From NCBI GenBank assembly GCA_025357755.1, contig JANXOP010000082.1, positions 1-49,841 of the forward strand: a stretch of 49,841 nt of DNA, in the 5' to 3' direction. The position numbers were made by a program, and so were the translations under genes. This stretch comes from Kofleriaceae bacterium. GTDB taxonomy: Bacteria; Myxococcota_A; Polyangia; Haliangiales; Haliangiaceae. Below the pieces are notes generated by a model. It was not told the DNA's origin, made no database searches, and saw only the letters and a list, made by a program, of their open reading frames with translations. Below are positions 30,875 to 38,867 of this stretch, one piece after another (position 1 is the stretch's first letter; every line of letters begins with the position of its first letter).

Positions 30875-31774
30875 GTGTTCGCGGCACCGCCACCGATCGT
30901 CGTACGCGACGTGGCGCTACGCTGGACGAGTGCCTCCGGTTGTATCGGTGATCGCGAGCTCGCCGACGCGGTGACGGCGCGACTCGGTCGGGCTGACCAT
31001 CCAGGGCGCGCAAGTATCGTGATCGACGGGAGCATCGCGCCGTCCGAAACGGGTTGGACGGCGTCGATCCGGACCAGCGACGAGCACGGGGCGGTGCTCG
31101 GCCAGCGAGACCTGCACGAGCCGGCCGCGAATTGTCGAGAGATCGACGACAAGCTCGTGCTCGTGCTCGCCCTGATCATCGATCCGGAGCTGTTCGAAGA
31201 GCCGGCCCAAACGCCAACACCGCCAACGCCGCCACCACGACGCGCACGCCCGGTCGTGACCGCGCGCGCGCCCTGGCGATTTGGCGCCAGTGTCGTCGGT
31301 CTCGTCGCAGCCGGCATGTTGCCGGGGGTTGCCGTCGGCACCGGGCTCGCCGCGACGATCGAACCATCGAACGCGTGGCCGATCGAGATCGCCGCGATCC
31401 TGTGGCCGTACGATCGCGCGATCGCTGCACCGGGCGGAGTGAAGATGCTGGAGCTCACCGGGGGCGTCGCGATCTGTCCGCACCTCGTCGGGACGCTGTC
31501 CGCGTGCGTCGGCGCACAAGCCGGCGAGGTCCGGGCCCGCGGTTACGGCTACGATCGAAATCAACTGCAGCACGAGCTCGTCGCGGATGGCACCCTCATG
31601 CTGCGACTCGAGCGGCGGTTCGCGCCGGGCCTCGGCGCACGGCTCGACGCTGGTGTCTGGGTCCCGATCTCGCGCCCGAAATTCGTGACCCGGGCAGGCA
31701 CCACGGACATGGTGGTCTACCAGCCGGCGCCAGCGGCCTTCGTCAGCGCAATCGCCCTGTGGACGCAGTTTTGA
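30875..31774 (+). CDS. Hypothetical envelope protein, first gene of a sigma factor operon
   Basis: 299 aa from GTG 30875, the first start after an in-frame TAA. Residues 1-115 (WTSASGCIGDRELADAVTAR) resemble the small N-terminal domain that myxobacterial sigma-operon proteins place before a Pro-rich linker (TPTPPTPPPRRARP). The rest is strand-rich with glycine repeats (LVAAGMLPGVAVGTGLAATI, FAPGLGARLDAGVWVPI) and ends with a terminal aromatic (IALWTQF), the pattern of an outer-membrane beta-barrel. No signal peptide is seen, which is odd for a barrel. The true N-terminus may be missing or the start misplaced. It is followed after 28 bp by the sigma factor gene. Confidence 0.65.
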   Translation: MFAAPPPIVVRDVALRWTSASGCIGDRELADAVTARLGRADHPGRASIVIDGSIAPSETGWTASIRTSDEHGAVLGQRDLHEPAANCREIDDKLVLVLALIIDPELFEEPAQTPTPPTPPPRRARPVVTARAPWRFGASVVGLVAAGMLPGVAVGTGLAATIEPSNAWPIEIAAILWPYDRAIAAPGGVKMLELTGGVAICPHLVGTLSACVGAQAGEVRARGYGYDRNQLQHELVADGTLMLRLERRFAPGLGARLDAGVWVPISRPKFVTRAGTTDMVVYQPAPAAFVSAIALWTQF

Positions 31775-31802
31775 TCATAAAACGGCTCCCGACGCGGCAC
31801 TC

Positions 31803-32354
31803 ATGCAGCGAGCCGTGGATTCCAGCCCTAGCCTGACCGCCCCCGCAGGGCTGCCGCCCTTCGCGACGGTCTACGACGATCACGCGACCTTCGTCTGGCG
31901 CGTCCTCGGCCGGCTCGGCGTGGCGCGCGCGGATCTCGAAGACGTATGCCAGGAGGTGTTCATCGTGGTCCACCGCCGGCTCGGCGAGTTCGAAGGCCGC
32001 TCGTCGCTGCGCACCTGGATCTATGGCATCGCGCTGCGGTGCGCGTCGGACTACCGGCGGCGCACCGCGCGACGCGGAGCGACCTCACCGGTGGTCGATG
32101 TTGCGGTCGCGGGATCCCAACTCGAAGAGCTCGATGCGCGCGATGCGCGCGCGACGCTCGATCGGTTACTCGAGCTCCTCGATCCAGAGAAGCGCGAGGT
32201 CTTCGTGTTGTTCGAGCTAGAGGAGCTTACGATGGTCGAAGTCATCGCGATCGTCGGATGTCCGTTGCAGACGGGCTACTCGCGCTTGCACGCCGCACGC
32301 GAGATCGTGGCAGCGGCAGCCGCGCGGATGCGCGCGAAGGAGCGTCGGTCATGA
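31803..32354 (+). CDS. ECF sigma factor (sigma-70 family)
   Basis: 183 aa. Region 2: FVWRVLGRLGVARADLEDVC then QEVFIVVHRR (standard acidic 2.2 motif), and GRSSLRTWIYGIALRCASDY (2.3-2.4). Region 4: LDPEKREVFVLFELEELTM followed by EVIAIVGCPLQTGYSRLHAA, the DNA-binding helix-turn-helix. The size and two-region layout are those of ECF factors, which turn on small regulons when freed from a partner. Its stop overlaps the start of a membrane protein gene (ATGA), whose product is the probable anti-sigma factor. Unlike the sigma factor at 25035, this one keeps the normal D-L-E-D motif and has no kinase beside it. Confidence 0.9.
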   Translation: MQRAVDSSPSLTAPAGLPPFATVYDDHATFVWRVLGRLGVARADLEDVCQEVFIVVHRRLGEFEGRSSLRTWIYGIALRCASDYRRRTARRGATSPVVDVAVAGSQLEELDARDARATLDRLLELLDPEKREVFVLFELEELTMVEVIAIVGCPLQTGYSRLHAAREIVAAAAARMRAKERRS

Positions 32355-33058
32355 GCGGCGACATCGTGCGGTGGTCCGCGGATCCGGATGCGCCCCCGGG
32401 GATGCACGAGTTGTTGCAGGCAGCTCGCGCGGACGGGCCGACACCCGCCGAGCTCGCGAGGCTGCGCACGAAGGTGCTCGCGCCGAAGGTCGGCTGGCTG
32501 GCGGCGAAGTGGATCCTCGTCGGCCTGGTCGTGATCGGCGGTGGCATCGCCGGGTATCTCGTGACGCGTCCCGAGCCACGGCAGATCTTCGTCGAGGCAC
32601 CGATGGTCGCGCGGCCGGGTCCCGTCGTCGCGACGCCCGCGCCCGCGCACGCGCCCGTGCTGGTGGTCACCGTTCCACCCGCGCCGGTCGCTCCACCCGT
32701 CGTGATCACGCCGCCCAAGCCGCATCGGTCACCAGCGCCTGCCGTCGTCACCCCTGTTCCGCCGGTGCTCGTCCCACCCGCACAGGTCTCGGAGGTCTCG
32801 GAGGTCGCGCTGCTCGAACAAGCGCGCGCCGCGCTTCGCGGGGGTGATCTCGCGCACGCGCTAGAGCTGACCGATCGAGCGGCCACGCTATATTCGGACG
32901 GTGTTCTCGTCGAGGAACGCGAAGCCCTCGAGATCGAGGCCTTGGCCAAGCTCGGTCGTCACGACGATGCGGCGGCGCGGTGGTCGAAGTTTGTCACCTC
33001 GTATCCCCACTCGAACTATCGTCCGCGCCTGCAGCGTTTGATCGAGATTTCTCGATAA
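32351..33058 (+). CDS. Single-pass membrane protein, probable anti-sigma partner with TPR-like outer end
   Basis: 235 aa from ATG 32351, overlapping the sigma factor stop. A cytoplasmic stretch of about 50 residues (PPGMHELLQAARADGPTPAE) precedes a membrane helix (WLAAKWILVGLVVIGGGIAG). Then come about 100 residues of Pro/Val/Ala linker, and finally a helical TPR-like pair (ALLEQARAALRGGDLAHALE, EALEIEALAKLGRHDDAAAR). This is the usual topology of anti-sigma partners in ECF operons: short cytoplasmic sigma-binding end, one helix, outer sensor. It lacks the zinc-finger HxxxCxxC motif of classical anti-sigma factors, so the assignment rests on position and topology. Confidence 0.75.
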   Translation: MSGDIVRWSADPDAPPGMHELLQAARADGPTPAELARLRTKVLAPKVGWLAAKWILVGLVVIGGGIAGYLVTRPEPRQIFVEAPMVARPGPVVATPAPAHAPVLVVTVPPAPVAPPVVITPPKPHRSPAPAVVTPVPPVLVPPAQVSEVSEVALLEQARAALRGGDLAHALELTDRAATLYSDGVLVEEREALEIEALAKLGRHDDAAARWSKFVTSYPHSNYRPRLQRLIEISR

Positions 33059-33088
33059 TCGCGCGGCGAGCCAACCACTCACCTGTAT

Positions 33089-33601
33089 ATGAAGCGCTTA
33101 CTCGTCTCGATTCTCATAGGCGGCTGCTCGCCGGTCTCCCAGATCGGTGCGCAGGTCGATGGCTCGCTCGCCACGAACACCTGCAACGGCACGGGTGATG
33201 CGTTCACGTACGCCGGCGCGTTCACGTTCGATGCCTATGATTTCGGCATGGTCACATCGGCAGGCAAGATCGTCGGCCTCGCGGGCTCGGCGACCAACGC
33301 CGACTTGCTCGCTTTCAACACGACTCCACTCGGTGAGATCGAGACGCTCGGAGATCACGACGTCGCCGCTCGGCACCTCACCGCGTTGCGCGGGCCGGCG
33401 ATGGCGCAGTGCGATACCGGCAACACCGTCTGTCACGGCTACTTCGCTCACGCAGGCACGCTCACGGTGCACGCGCTCCATCCGCGCTACCAGGTCACGT
33501 TCACGCTCTCGGAGCTGTTCGAGCGCGTCGACAATTCGGGTCCCGAGGGCTCGGCGATCGCGGGTTCGATCACCGGTTGCATCGACAAGGCAAACCCGTG
33601 A
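33089..33601 (+). CDS. Small lipoprotein of unknown function
   Basis: 170 aa. The signal ends in a lipobox-like LIGGC (Cys13). The mature part has GTGDAFTYAGAFTFDAYDFG, four further cysteines (in NTCNGTG, QCDTGNTVCHG and GCIDK) that could form two disulfides, and strand-rich segments (YQVTFTLSELFERV). It is not a family I know. It lies 30 bp after the anti-sigma partner and its stop overlaps the next lipoprotein start (GTGA), so it belongs to the sigma operon and is a probable envelope effector or signal protein of that system. Confidence 0.72.
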   Translation: MKRLLVSILIGGCSPVSQIGAQVDGSLATNTCNGTGDAFTYAGAFTFDAYDFGMVTSAGKIVGLAGSATNADLLAFNTTPLGEIETLGDHDVAARHLTALRGPAMAQCDTGNTVCHGYFAHAGTLTVHALHPRYQVTFTLSELFERVDNSGPEGSAIAGSITGCIDKANP

Positions 33602-34269
33602 AGCGCGCCCTCTCGTTGCTCGCCGTGATGAGCTGCACGCCTGTCAATTCCGACCTCATCGCGACCTCGGACCTACGCGCCGATATCCAGGTCCAGGCGA
33701 CCGGCATCGGTGGGAGCACCGTCTCGGCATCGCTGATCAGTCACAAGGACGGCGATCCGCCACTCAACTTCGAGTCGATCCGGCTCGTCGACGGCGACCA
33801 GATCTCGGCGGCGACGAACGGGACCACGGTCGCGATGCAGCGCTCGAATCTCGTCGTCGAGTATCGCTACGACGCCGCCTTCGAGACGGCCGCGCCGGAC
33901 CAGCGCTACGACGTGGCGCTCGATCGCAGCACGGACGAGAGTGCACCGCATTCGTTCGTGACCTTGCCGGCTCCGTTCGTGCTCGACGTACCGACCACCG
34001 CGTCGCGCAGCGCGCCGCTGACGATCCGCTGGTCCGCCGGCTCCAGCGATCCGGTCTCGATCGCCGTTACCGGATGTGCGACCGCGCACCTCGGACCGCT
34101 CGTCGATACCGGCTCGACCGTGTTGCCGAAGCTCGAGGGCAGCGGGACCTGTGACATCACGATCACCGTGGTCCGGACGCGCACCGGCAGCCTCGATCTC
34201 GCGTATGGCCAAGGTGGATCGATCGTCGCCGAGCAGCGCCGCACCACGACGGTCTCGACCACGCCCTAG
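33598..34269 (+). CDS. Lipoprotein of unknown function, paired with preceding gene
   Basis: 223 aa from GTG 33598, overlapping the previous stop. Signal KRALSLLAVMSC has its lipobox Cys at position 13. The mature protein is rich in Thr, Ser and Val with an immunoglobulin-like strand pattern: LRADIQVQATGIGGSTVSAS, NLVVEYRYDAAFETAAPDQR, TIRWSAGSSDPVSIAVTG and a Cys pair (VTGCAT, SGTCDIT). No family is recognised. It closes the sigma operon. Its stop codon TAG shares the CTAG palindrome at 34266-34269 with the stop codon of the convergent gene. Confidence 0.72.
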   Translation: MKRALSLLAVMSCTPVNSDLIATSDLRADIQVQATGIGGSTVSASLISHKDGDPPLNFESIRLVDGDQISAATNGTTVAMQRSNLVVEYRYDAAFETAAPDQRYDVALDRSTDESAPHSFVTLPAPFVLDVPTTASRSAPLTIRWSAGSSDPVSIAVTGCATAHLGPLVDTGSTVLPKLEGSGTCDITITVVRTRTGSLDLAYGQGGSIVAEQRRTTTVSTTP

Positions 34270-34796
34270 TGCTCGACCACGCCGGGCGGTGGCTGGAGCA
34301 TCTGATAGATCAGCCCGATCGGGACGTGGACGGTGAAGACGAACGCCTGATCGTTGTCGCGCGGTCCCGAGATTCGGCGCTGATACTCGGCGCCGAACAC
34401 TGCCCATCCGAGCTGCGCTTCGACGATCGTGCCACCGACGCAATCGATCGGGAAGATGCCGACCTGGCCGGATGCGCCGTGAAAGACCTCGGTGTAGCTC
34501 AGCTCGACGCCGAGCGACGACGAGGCGAGCGGGCCGAGTTGTCCTGCCACACCGAGGCTCCAGAACGAAGGCTCCGTGAAGGCGAGGACCCCGACCCGCG
34601 CACGCGCGAACCACGCCCGCGAATCACCATCCGCGTGCAGGCGCACGCCCCCGGCGACATCGAGATCGAGCCCGAGACCCTGGCGCGACATCGAGCCCGA
34701 GGTGTCGTACGGCTCGGCGTGAGCCTCGGAGGCAACGAACACGAAGAGCGCGACGAGCGCGACGTACGCGACGAGTGCGACGTACTTAGCCGACAC
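34266..34796 (-). CDS. Small exported protein, possible outer-membrane beta-barrel
   Basis: 176 aa from GTG 34796, inside the end of the upstream gene (11-bp overlap). Longer versions of the frame are shadow. A signal peptide (ALVAYVALVALFVFVASEAH) is cleaved after AHA. The mature protein has alternating strands: QGLGLDLDVAGGVRLHADGD, SRAWFARARVGVLAFTEPS, FWSLGVAGQLGPLASSSLGV, VPIGLIYQML. This suggests a small eight-stranded outer-membrane barrel. Function unknown. Together with the two small lipoproteins upstream it forms a three-gene minus-strand group. Confidence 0.72.
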   Translation of the reverse strand: MSAKYVALVAYVALVALFVFVASEAHAEPYDTSGSMSRQGLGLDLDVAGGVRLHADGDSRAWFARARVGVLAFTEPSFWSLGVAGQLGPLASSSLGVELSYTEVFHGASGQVGIFPIDCVGGTIVEAQLGWAVFGAEYQRRISGPRDNDQAFVFTVHVPIGLIYQMLQPPPGVVEH

Positions 34797-35166
34797 TGAC
34801 CAACAGCTCGACGACGTAGTCGGTATCGTCGATCGCCGTGCCGTCGATCGCATGCGCGAGACATGCCGCGCTCGCGCTGCGTGCCTTCGCGTGCAGTGAC
34901 TTGTTGCGAACTTCGAGGTCGAGGTGAGCCGCGAGATCGGGCTTCGAGCAGCGCGTGCGCGCGTGCGCGAGCGCCGCCGCGATCGGTTGGATGTGAGAGG
35001 AGGGATCGAGCTTCGCGACGAACGTCGCCTGGATCTCGAACCGAGGAAGACCGGCAGCCCGTTCGAGCACGACCTCGACGTGAGAAGCAGGCGGGGGCTC
35101 GACCGCTCGCGATCCTTCGTCGCAACCGAAGCCGCACGTGAAAAGGATCGCGAGCATCGAACGCAC
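34786..35166 (-). CDS. Small predicted lipoprotein
   Basis: 126 aa from GTG 35166 (ATG 35157 also possible). The signal ends at a lipobox-like FGC (CGFGCDEG). The mature protein is helical, with IQPIAAALAHARTRCSKPDL and LHAKARSASAACLAHAIDGT, and ends VDYVVELLVS-like (DTDYVVELLVSVG). This resembles the AgmX/PglI-type C-terminal segments in myxobacterial envelope proteins, where a helix with CLxxAI precedes a final strand. The match is weak. It follows the 63-aa lipoprotein by 3 bp and overlaps the barrel-like gene, so the three are probably cotranscribed. Confidence 0.65.
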   Translation of the reverse strand: MRSMLAILFTCGFGCDEGSRAVEPPPASHVEVVLERAAGLPRFEIQATFVAKLDPSSHIQPIAAALAHARTRCSKPDLAAHLDLEVRNKSLHAKARSASAACLAHAIDGTAIDDTDYVVELLVSVG

Positions 35167-35169
35167 GGG

Positions 35170-35361
35170 TTACGGCGCGTCCTGCGATTGGCAGTTCGTG
35201 AGCCCTGCGGGCGTGACCGCGCAGACGTAGATAGCCTTACCGAAGAAGCCGTTCTTCGCGACGAGTGCCTTGCCGTCCGCCGTGGCGCCGACGGCTGCGT
35301 ACGTGCTGCAGCCGGCCGAGGCGCAAGCGATACCGAGAATCAGTGCGGATAGTTTTTTCAT
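35170..35361 (-). CDS. 63-aa lipoprotein
   Basis: A textbook lipoprotein signal (MKKLSALILGIACASAGC, Cys18) with only 45 residues after it, among them VGATADGKALVAKNGFFGKA and two more cysteines (VCAV, NCQS) that could form a disulfide. The N-terminal MKKLSAL and the clear lipobox make it a real gene despite its size. Its function is unknown. It heads the three-gene group at 34266-35361. The 132 bp up to the divergent gene at 35494 contain a small hairpin (CCTGAG...CTCAGG at 35416-35432) that lacks a T-run. Confidence 0.78.
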   Translation of the reverse strand: MKKLSALILGIACASAGCSTYAAVGATADGKALVAKNGFFGKAIYVCAVTPAGLTNCQSQDAP

Positions 35362-35493
35362 ACGTGGGCAGGACGCGCACCTCCGACAAAGTGGGCAGCT
35401 TTTCTTTCGAGCCCGCCTGAGCAGTCCTCAGGACAGCGGTGCGGGTTCGCGTGGACGTCCGGGTGTCGGAGCTAGTCCTGCTAGGCTCGGCGT

Positions 35494-35835
35494 GTGACCG
35501 CCAACATCGCACCGTTCACGATCGCCGAAACCAGCCCGGGGAAGTTCAGCCTGTTGCTGACCGTGTTCGAGCCTGCAAGCGCCGTGTTCGACGAAGCCGG
35601 CGTCGAGGGCGGCGGCTACGCATGGGAAGCCATCGCGCGCCACGTCGTCGAGCATGTCGCCCTCGAGCTTCAAGAGCGGCTCGACTTCGATCCGGAGGCG
35701 AGCATGTTCTGCGCGTACGGCGAAGACCGCGACGCGTTGCTGGAGCTAGGCGCTCGCCTCGCCGCGCTGTTTCATGACCGTGATGCGCTCGCGAAGATGA
35801 TCGGTACCATCGGTCCCGAGAACTTCGAGGACTAG
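35494..35835 (+). CDS. Imm51-like immunity protein, without visible toxin
   Basis: 113 aa from GTG 35494. The sequence resembles the Imm51 family of polymorphic-toxin immunity proteins: VFDEAGVEGGGYAWEAIARH, then LDFDPEASMFCAYGEDRDAL, which matches the GGGYxWxxxA and FDPExxMFxAY patterns of that family. Length fits a complete member. Such proteins normally sit directly after the toxin gene whose nuclease or other domain they block. No toxin, RHS, LXG or secretion-linked gene lies nearby, so this may be an orphan that protects against kin, or a housekeeping relative. It is monocistronic. The next gene is convergent. Confidence 0.75.
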   Translation: MTANIAPFTIAETSPGKFSLLLTVFEPASAVFDEAGVEGGGYAWEAIARHVVEHVALELQERLDFDPEASMFCAYGEDRDALLELGARLAALFHDRDALAKMIGTIGPENFED

Positions 35836-35857
35836 CGGCAGGCTGCGCGTCTCGGCG

Positions 35858-37774
35858 TCATGGACACCGATCGGGGAACGAGGTCACGAGCCCTTTGCCA
35901 TCGTACTCGTTGTCGAAGAACCACTTGCCGTCCTCGAGAAACTCGACCTTCGCGACCGTATTGACCGCCGCGCCCGCAGCCTTTGCAGCGTTCCAGACTC
36001 CCGCGAGCGAGCATGCAGGAAATCTCCGGATCGGCCACCGGCAGTTCTGATCGGTCGGATTCATGGCGCGTGCGCGGACCTCGACGGAGGTCGTCCCGAC
36101 GGTGACCTCGACGTAGCACTTCAGCTCGAGCGGGAGATTCGCGGGCACGTCCGCGGGGCGCGCCGAATGCGCGGGCGAGCGATAGAGGTAACTCGACGTG
36201 TTGTCCGTGAGCCCGAGATCCGCGTGACCATCGGGATACACCCCCGCGATGTCCATCCGCACGAAGCCAGCATCCGGATAGATCGCGCGTGCGAGCGCGA
36301 AGGCTTTCGGTGCGTACGCGTTGGCGTCGAAGTGTTTTGGATCGTAATCGACGGCGTGTGAAGACGTGGTCGGCACGGAAGGAGTCGGCGGCACACCGCC
36401 GCCGATCACGACGTCGTGTCCGATGGTCACGCCGTCGCCGATGATCACGCCGTGCTTTGCCGCCTCCGCTCGGGTCTTGGGGTCGACGTGGCCCGGCGCG
36501 ACGGCCACTTTCGGCGGTGCTGCGGGCGTCGCTGGTTGCACGACCGGTGACGCGATTGGTGGCGCGACCGGGACCGGGGCGACCGGCACAGCGACCGGGA
36601 CCGGGGCGACCGGCGTGGTCGTGACGAGCTCGCGGTCGCCACCTCTGGCCGCGACGAAGCTCGCGATCGCGATCGCGATCACCGCGATCACGCCCACCGC
36701 GATCCAAGCGCCCTTCTTACTCTCGCGCTTGGGCTCGACCGGGACCGTCGCCATGTTTGCGGGCTGCGCTCGCGAGCCCGCACCACTTCGCGAGATCAGC
36801 GGCATGCCACCTCGCGACGACAGAGGTCGCCACGCTTCGGGCGGCAGCGTCGACGAGGCCTCGTGGAGCGCGTGCGCCATGTGCGCGACGGTCTGGAACC
36901 GATCGTTGGGATGCTTCGCCATCGCGGTGAGCACGACCTGCTCCATCGCCGCGGGCACCTCGGGCCGCAGGGCGCGCAGCGAGGGTGGCGCCTGCTCGAG
37001 GTGTGCGCGCATGAGATCGAACAGGGTCTCGCCCTCGAATGGACGCTTGCCGCTGATCGCTTCGAACAGCATCACACCTGCCGAGTAGATATCGGCGCGC
37101 GCATCGATCGTCGTCGCTCCGGAGATTTGCTCGGGCGCCATGTATTGCGGTGTCCCGAGCAACGCCCCCGTCTGCGTGCGCGGCGACAGGCCCGATTGGA
37201 GCTCCGGCGCGAGCTTCGCGATGCCGAAGTCGAGCACCTTCGCGTGGCCCTCGGCGGTCACGAGTACGTTGTCGGGCTTGAGATCGCGATGGACGATGCC
37301 GATCGCATGCGCCGCCGCGAGCGCGGAGAACACCTCGCTCGCGACATTGACCAGACCACCGAGCGGCAACGGGCCCGCACGCAAGGCATCGGCGAGCGTG
37401 CCACCCTCGACGAACTCCATCACGATGTACGGTCGCCCGTCCGGCAACTGTGCCATGTCGATGACATTGACGATGCCCTCGTGGCGGATGAGATTTACCG
37501 CGCGAGCCTCGGCGAAGAACCGCTCGAGCAACTCGGGATTGCGCGCGCACTGGTCCGAGAGGACCTTGACCGCGACGCGCGAGCCGATCTGCGGCTGGAC
37601 GGCGAGATAGACCCGGCCCATGCCGCCTTCGCCGAGCAGCTTCGCCAGGCGATACCGTCCGATCTCGCTGCCGAGCAGCGGATCCTCCGCGACCCGAAGC
37701 GGCGAGCCATCACTCGAGCAGAAGCCACCTTCGCCATACGACTGCCCGCACGATGGACAGACAAAACGCGCCAC
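35858..37774 (-). CDS. Transmembrane Ser/Thr kinase with zinc-ribbon N-terminus and unknown outer domain
   Basis: 638 aa from GTG 37774, chosen because ARFVCPSCGQSYGEGGFC begins there and GAGG lies upstream. GTG 37786 or 37804 (overlapping the preceding stop) are alternatives. Residues 6-22 form CxxC...CxxD like the kinase at 25619. Kinase domain 41-305: GEGGMGRVY, Lys70, HRDLKPDN (HRD 162-164), DFG 182-184. A membrane helix lies at 357-376, then a PV/PA-rich linker and a domain of about 170 residues outside (YDPKHFDANAYAPKAFALAR, KCYVEVTVGTTSVEVRA, NCRWPIRRFPACSLAGVW) that I do not recognise but whose Cys pair suggests a disulfide. It follows the gene at 37801 and lies one gene away from the FHA-type sigma-54 activator, a possible substrate. 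Confidence 0.92.
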   Translation of the reverse strand: MARFVCPSCGQSYGEGGFCSSDGSPLRVAEDPLLGSEIGRYRLAKLLGEGGMGRVYLAVQPQIGSRVAVKVLSDQCARNPELLERFFAEARAVNLIRHEGIVNVIDMAQLPDGRPYIVMEFVEGGTLADALRAGPLPLGGLVNVASEVFSALAAAHAIGIVHRDLKPDNVLVTAEGHAKVLDFGIAKLAPELQSGLSPRTQTGALLGTPQYMAPEQISGATTIDARADIYSAGVMLFEAISGKRPFEGETLFDLMRAHLEQAPPSLRALRPEVPAAMEQVVLTAMAKHPNDRFQTVAHMAHALHEASSTLPPEAWRPLSSRGGMPLISRSGAGSRAQPANMATVPVEPKRESKKGAWIAVGVIAVIAIAIASFVAARGGDRELVTTTPVAPVPVAVPVAPVPVAPPIASPVVQPATPAAPPKVAVAPGHVDPKTRAEAAKHGVIIGDGVTIGHDVVIGGGVPPTPSVPTTSSHAVDYDPKHFDANAYAPKAFALARAIYPDAGFVRMDIAGVYPDGHADLGLTDNTSSYLYRSPAHSARPADVPANLPLELKCYVEVTVGTTSVEVRARAMNPTDQNCRWPIRRFPACSLAGVWNAAKAAGAAVNTVAKVEFLEDGKWFFDNEYDGKGLVTSFPDRCP

Positions 37775-37800
37775 GGCAGCGACCACCTCGAGAGGATATC

Positions 37801-38772
37801 TCACTCGAACGAGATATCTGGATACTTTGCCGCGAGCTTCGCCTCGACACTCTTGTGGATCGCCTCGTACGTCTTCCAATCGCGCACGCCCGTGCGGTGG
37901 AAGTGATAGCCCATGAACGTGCCGAGGTCGGTCCAATCGACGATCGACAGGCCGCTCGCCTTCAACGCCTGCACCGGATCCTTGCCCTGCTTCGCGGCGT
38001 ACTTCTGCTCGTACAGGATCTCGTAGTACTGCTCGTACGGCATCGGGGGCTCCATCGCGAGCTCGCGATTCGCGGCGCGCGCGGCCGCGGCTTCACGCGC
38101 GTAGGGGCCGTACGTGCCTTGCGACGCGGCCTGAAACGCGGCGCCGTAGATCTGCGCGATCGCGAACGTCGTGTCGCTCGCCATCCGAGCGTTCCACGCC
38201 TCGTTGATCCGCTGCCAGCTCTCGGCGCTGATGCCCGCGCCCTTCAAAAGATCCTCGTGGTTCGCGCCGCCGACGATCGCCGCGTTGATCGCCGCCCACG
38301 CCTCGAGCGTGGTCCCCTCGACAGGCTCGAACGCGCCCCCCGATCGCGCACTCGCGACCTGGTTCGTCATCCGCTGCGTCATCTGCGCGGTGCGCCAGTT
38401 CATCTCGCGCTGGCCGACCTCTTCGTACGAGCCGTACTTGCGCGAGAGCAGCGCGTAGACCGACTCCTTCACGGTGTGCCAGTGGCTGCGATCCCGAATG
38501 CCGAACCGCGCACAGATCTCCGCGCGCGACTCGTCCGTGCCGCCGTACACACCTTCCGATTCCATGTGGAGCACGGCGTTGAAGAATGCGTCTTCGTCAT
38601 CGGGGTCGAAGCCCGCGACGTCGAAGGCGACTTCGTCGTCGGCCTCTGGCTCTTCTGGCTCTTCTGGCACGACCTGTGGCTCGGGCGCGTGCTGAGGTTG
38701 GACGGCGGACTGTTGCTTCGCCGGAGCCATCGCGGACTCGGCCAGCTTCTTCACTTTGTCGAATAAACCCAT
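37801..38772 (-). CDS. Cytoplasmic protein of unknown function between kinase and sigma-54 activator
   Basis: 323 aa from ATG 38772 (GLFDKVKKLAES). An acidic, Pro/Glu-rich stretch (PEEPEEPEADDE) follows the N-terminal amphipathic helix. Then come three or four repeats of a helical unit with tryptophan, such as RDRSHWHTVKESVYALLSRK, EAWAAINAAIVGGANHEDLL, SAESWQRINEAWNARM and SIVDWTDLGTFMGYHFHRT. Many tyrosines occur in the middle (YEQYYEILYEQKYA). It reminds me of DUF6620-type myxobacterial proteins, but this is uncertain. No signal peptide. Position between an FHA-containing activator and a kinase suggests a regulatory or substrate role. A -24/-12-like sequence lies just upstream. Confidence 0.75.
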   Translation of the reverse strand: MGLFDKVKKLAESAMAPAKQQSAVQPQHAPEPQVVPEEPEEPEADDEVAFDVAGFDPDDEDAFFNAVLHMESEGVYGGTDESRAEICARFGIRDRSHWHTVKESVYALLSRKYGSYEEVGQREMNWRTAQMTQRMTNQVASARSGGAFEPVEGTTLEAWAAINAAIVGGANHEDLLKGAGISAESWQRINEAWNARMASDTTFAIAQIYGAAFQAASQGTYGPYAREAAAARAANRELAMEPPMPYEQYYEILYEQKYAAKQGKDPVQALKASGLSIVDWTDLGTFMGYHFHRTGVRDWKTYEAIHKSVEAKLAAKYPDISFE

Positions 38773-38784
38773 GCCGACCTCATC

Positions 38785-38800
38785 AGCAAGGTCCGGGCCG
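38785..38800 (-). promoter_or_regulatory. Possible sigma-54 -24/-12 element upstream of the 37801-38772 gene
   Basis: On the minus strand the sequence reads CGGCCCGGACCTTGCT, matching TGGCACGNNNNTTGCW except at two positions and with exact -24/-12 spacing. Its transcription start would fall about 2-3 nt before the ATG at 38772, which would be nearly leaderless, while GAGG sits in the ribosome-binding position. Chance similarity in GC-rich DNA is possible. Confidence 0.3.
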
Positions 38801-38867
38801 GCCGTAACTCGCTGTTCCCCCGTAGCCTCGAGGGGTGGATCAAGCAACGACTTGCGCGATCGCGCAG

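Noticed and set aside
35416-35432. CCTGAG...CTCAGG hairpin as transcription terminator
   Set aside because: It lies between divergent genes and has no T-run on either side.
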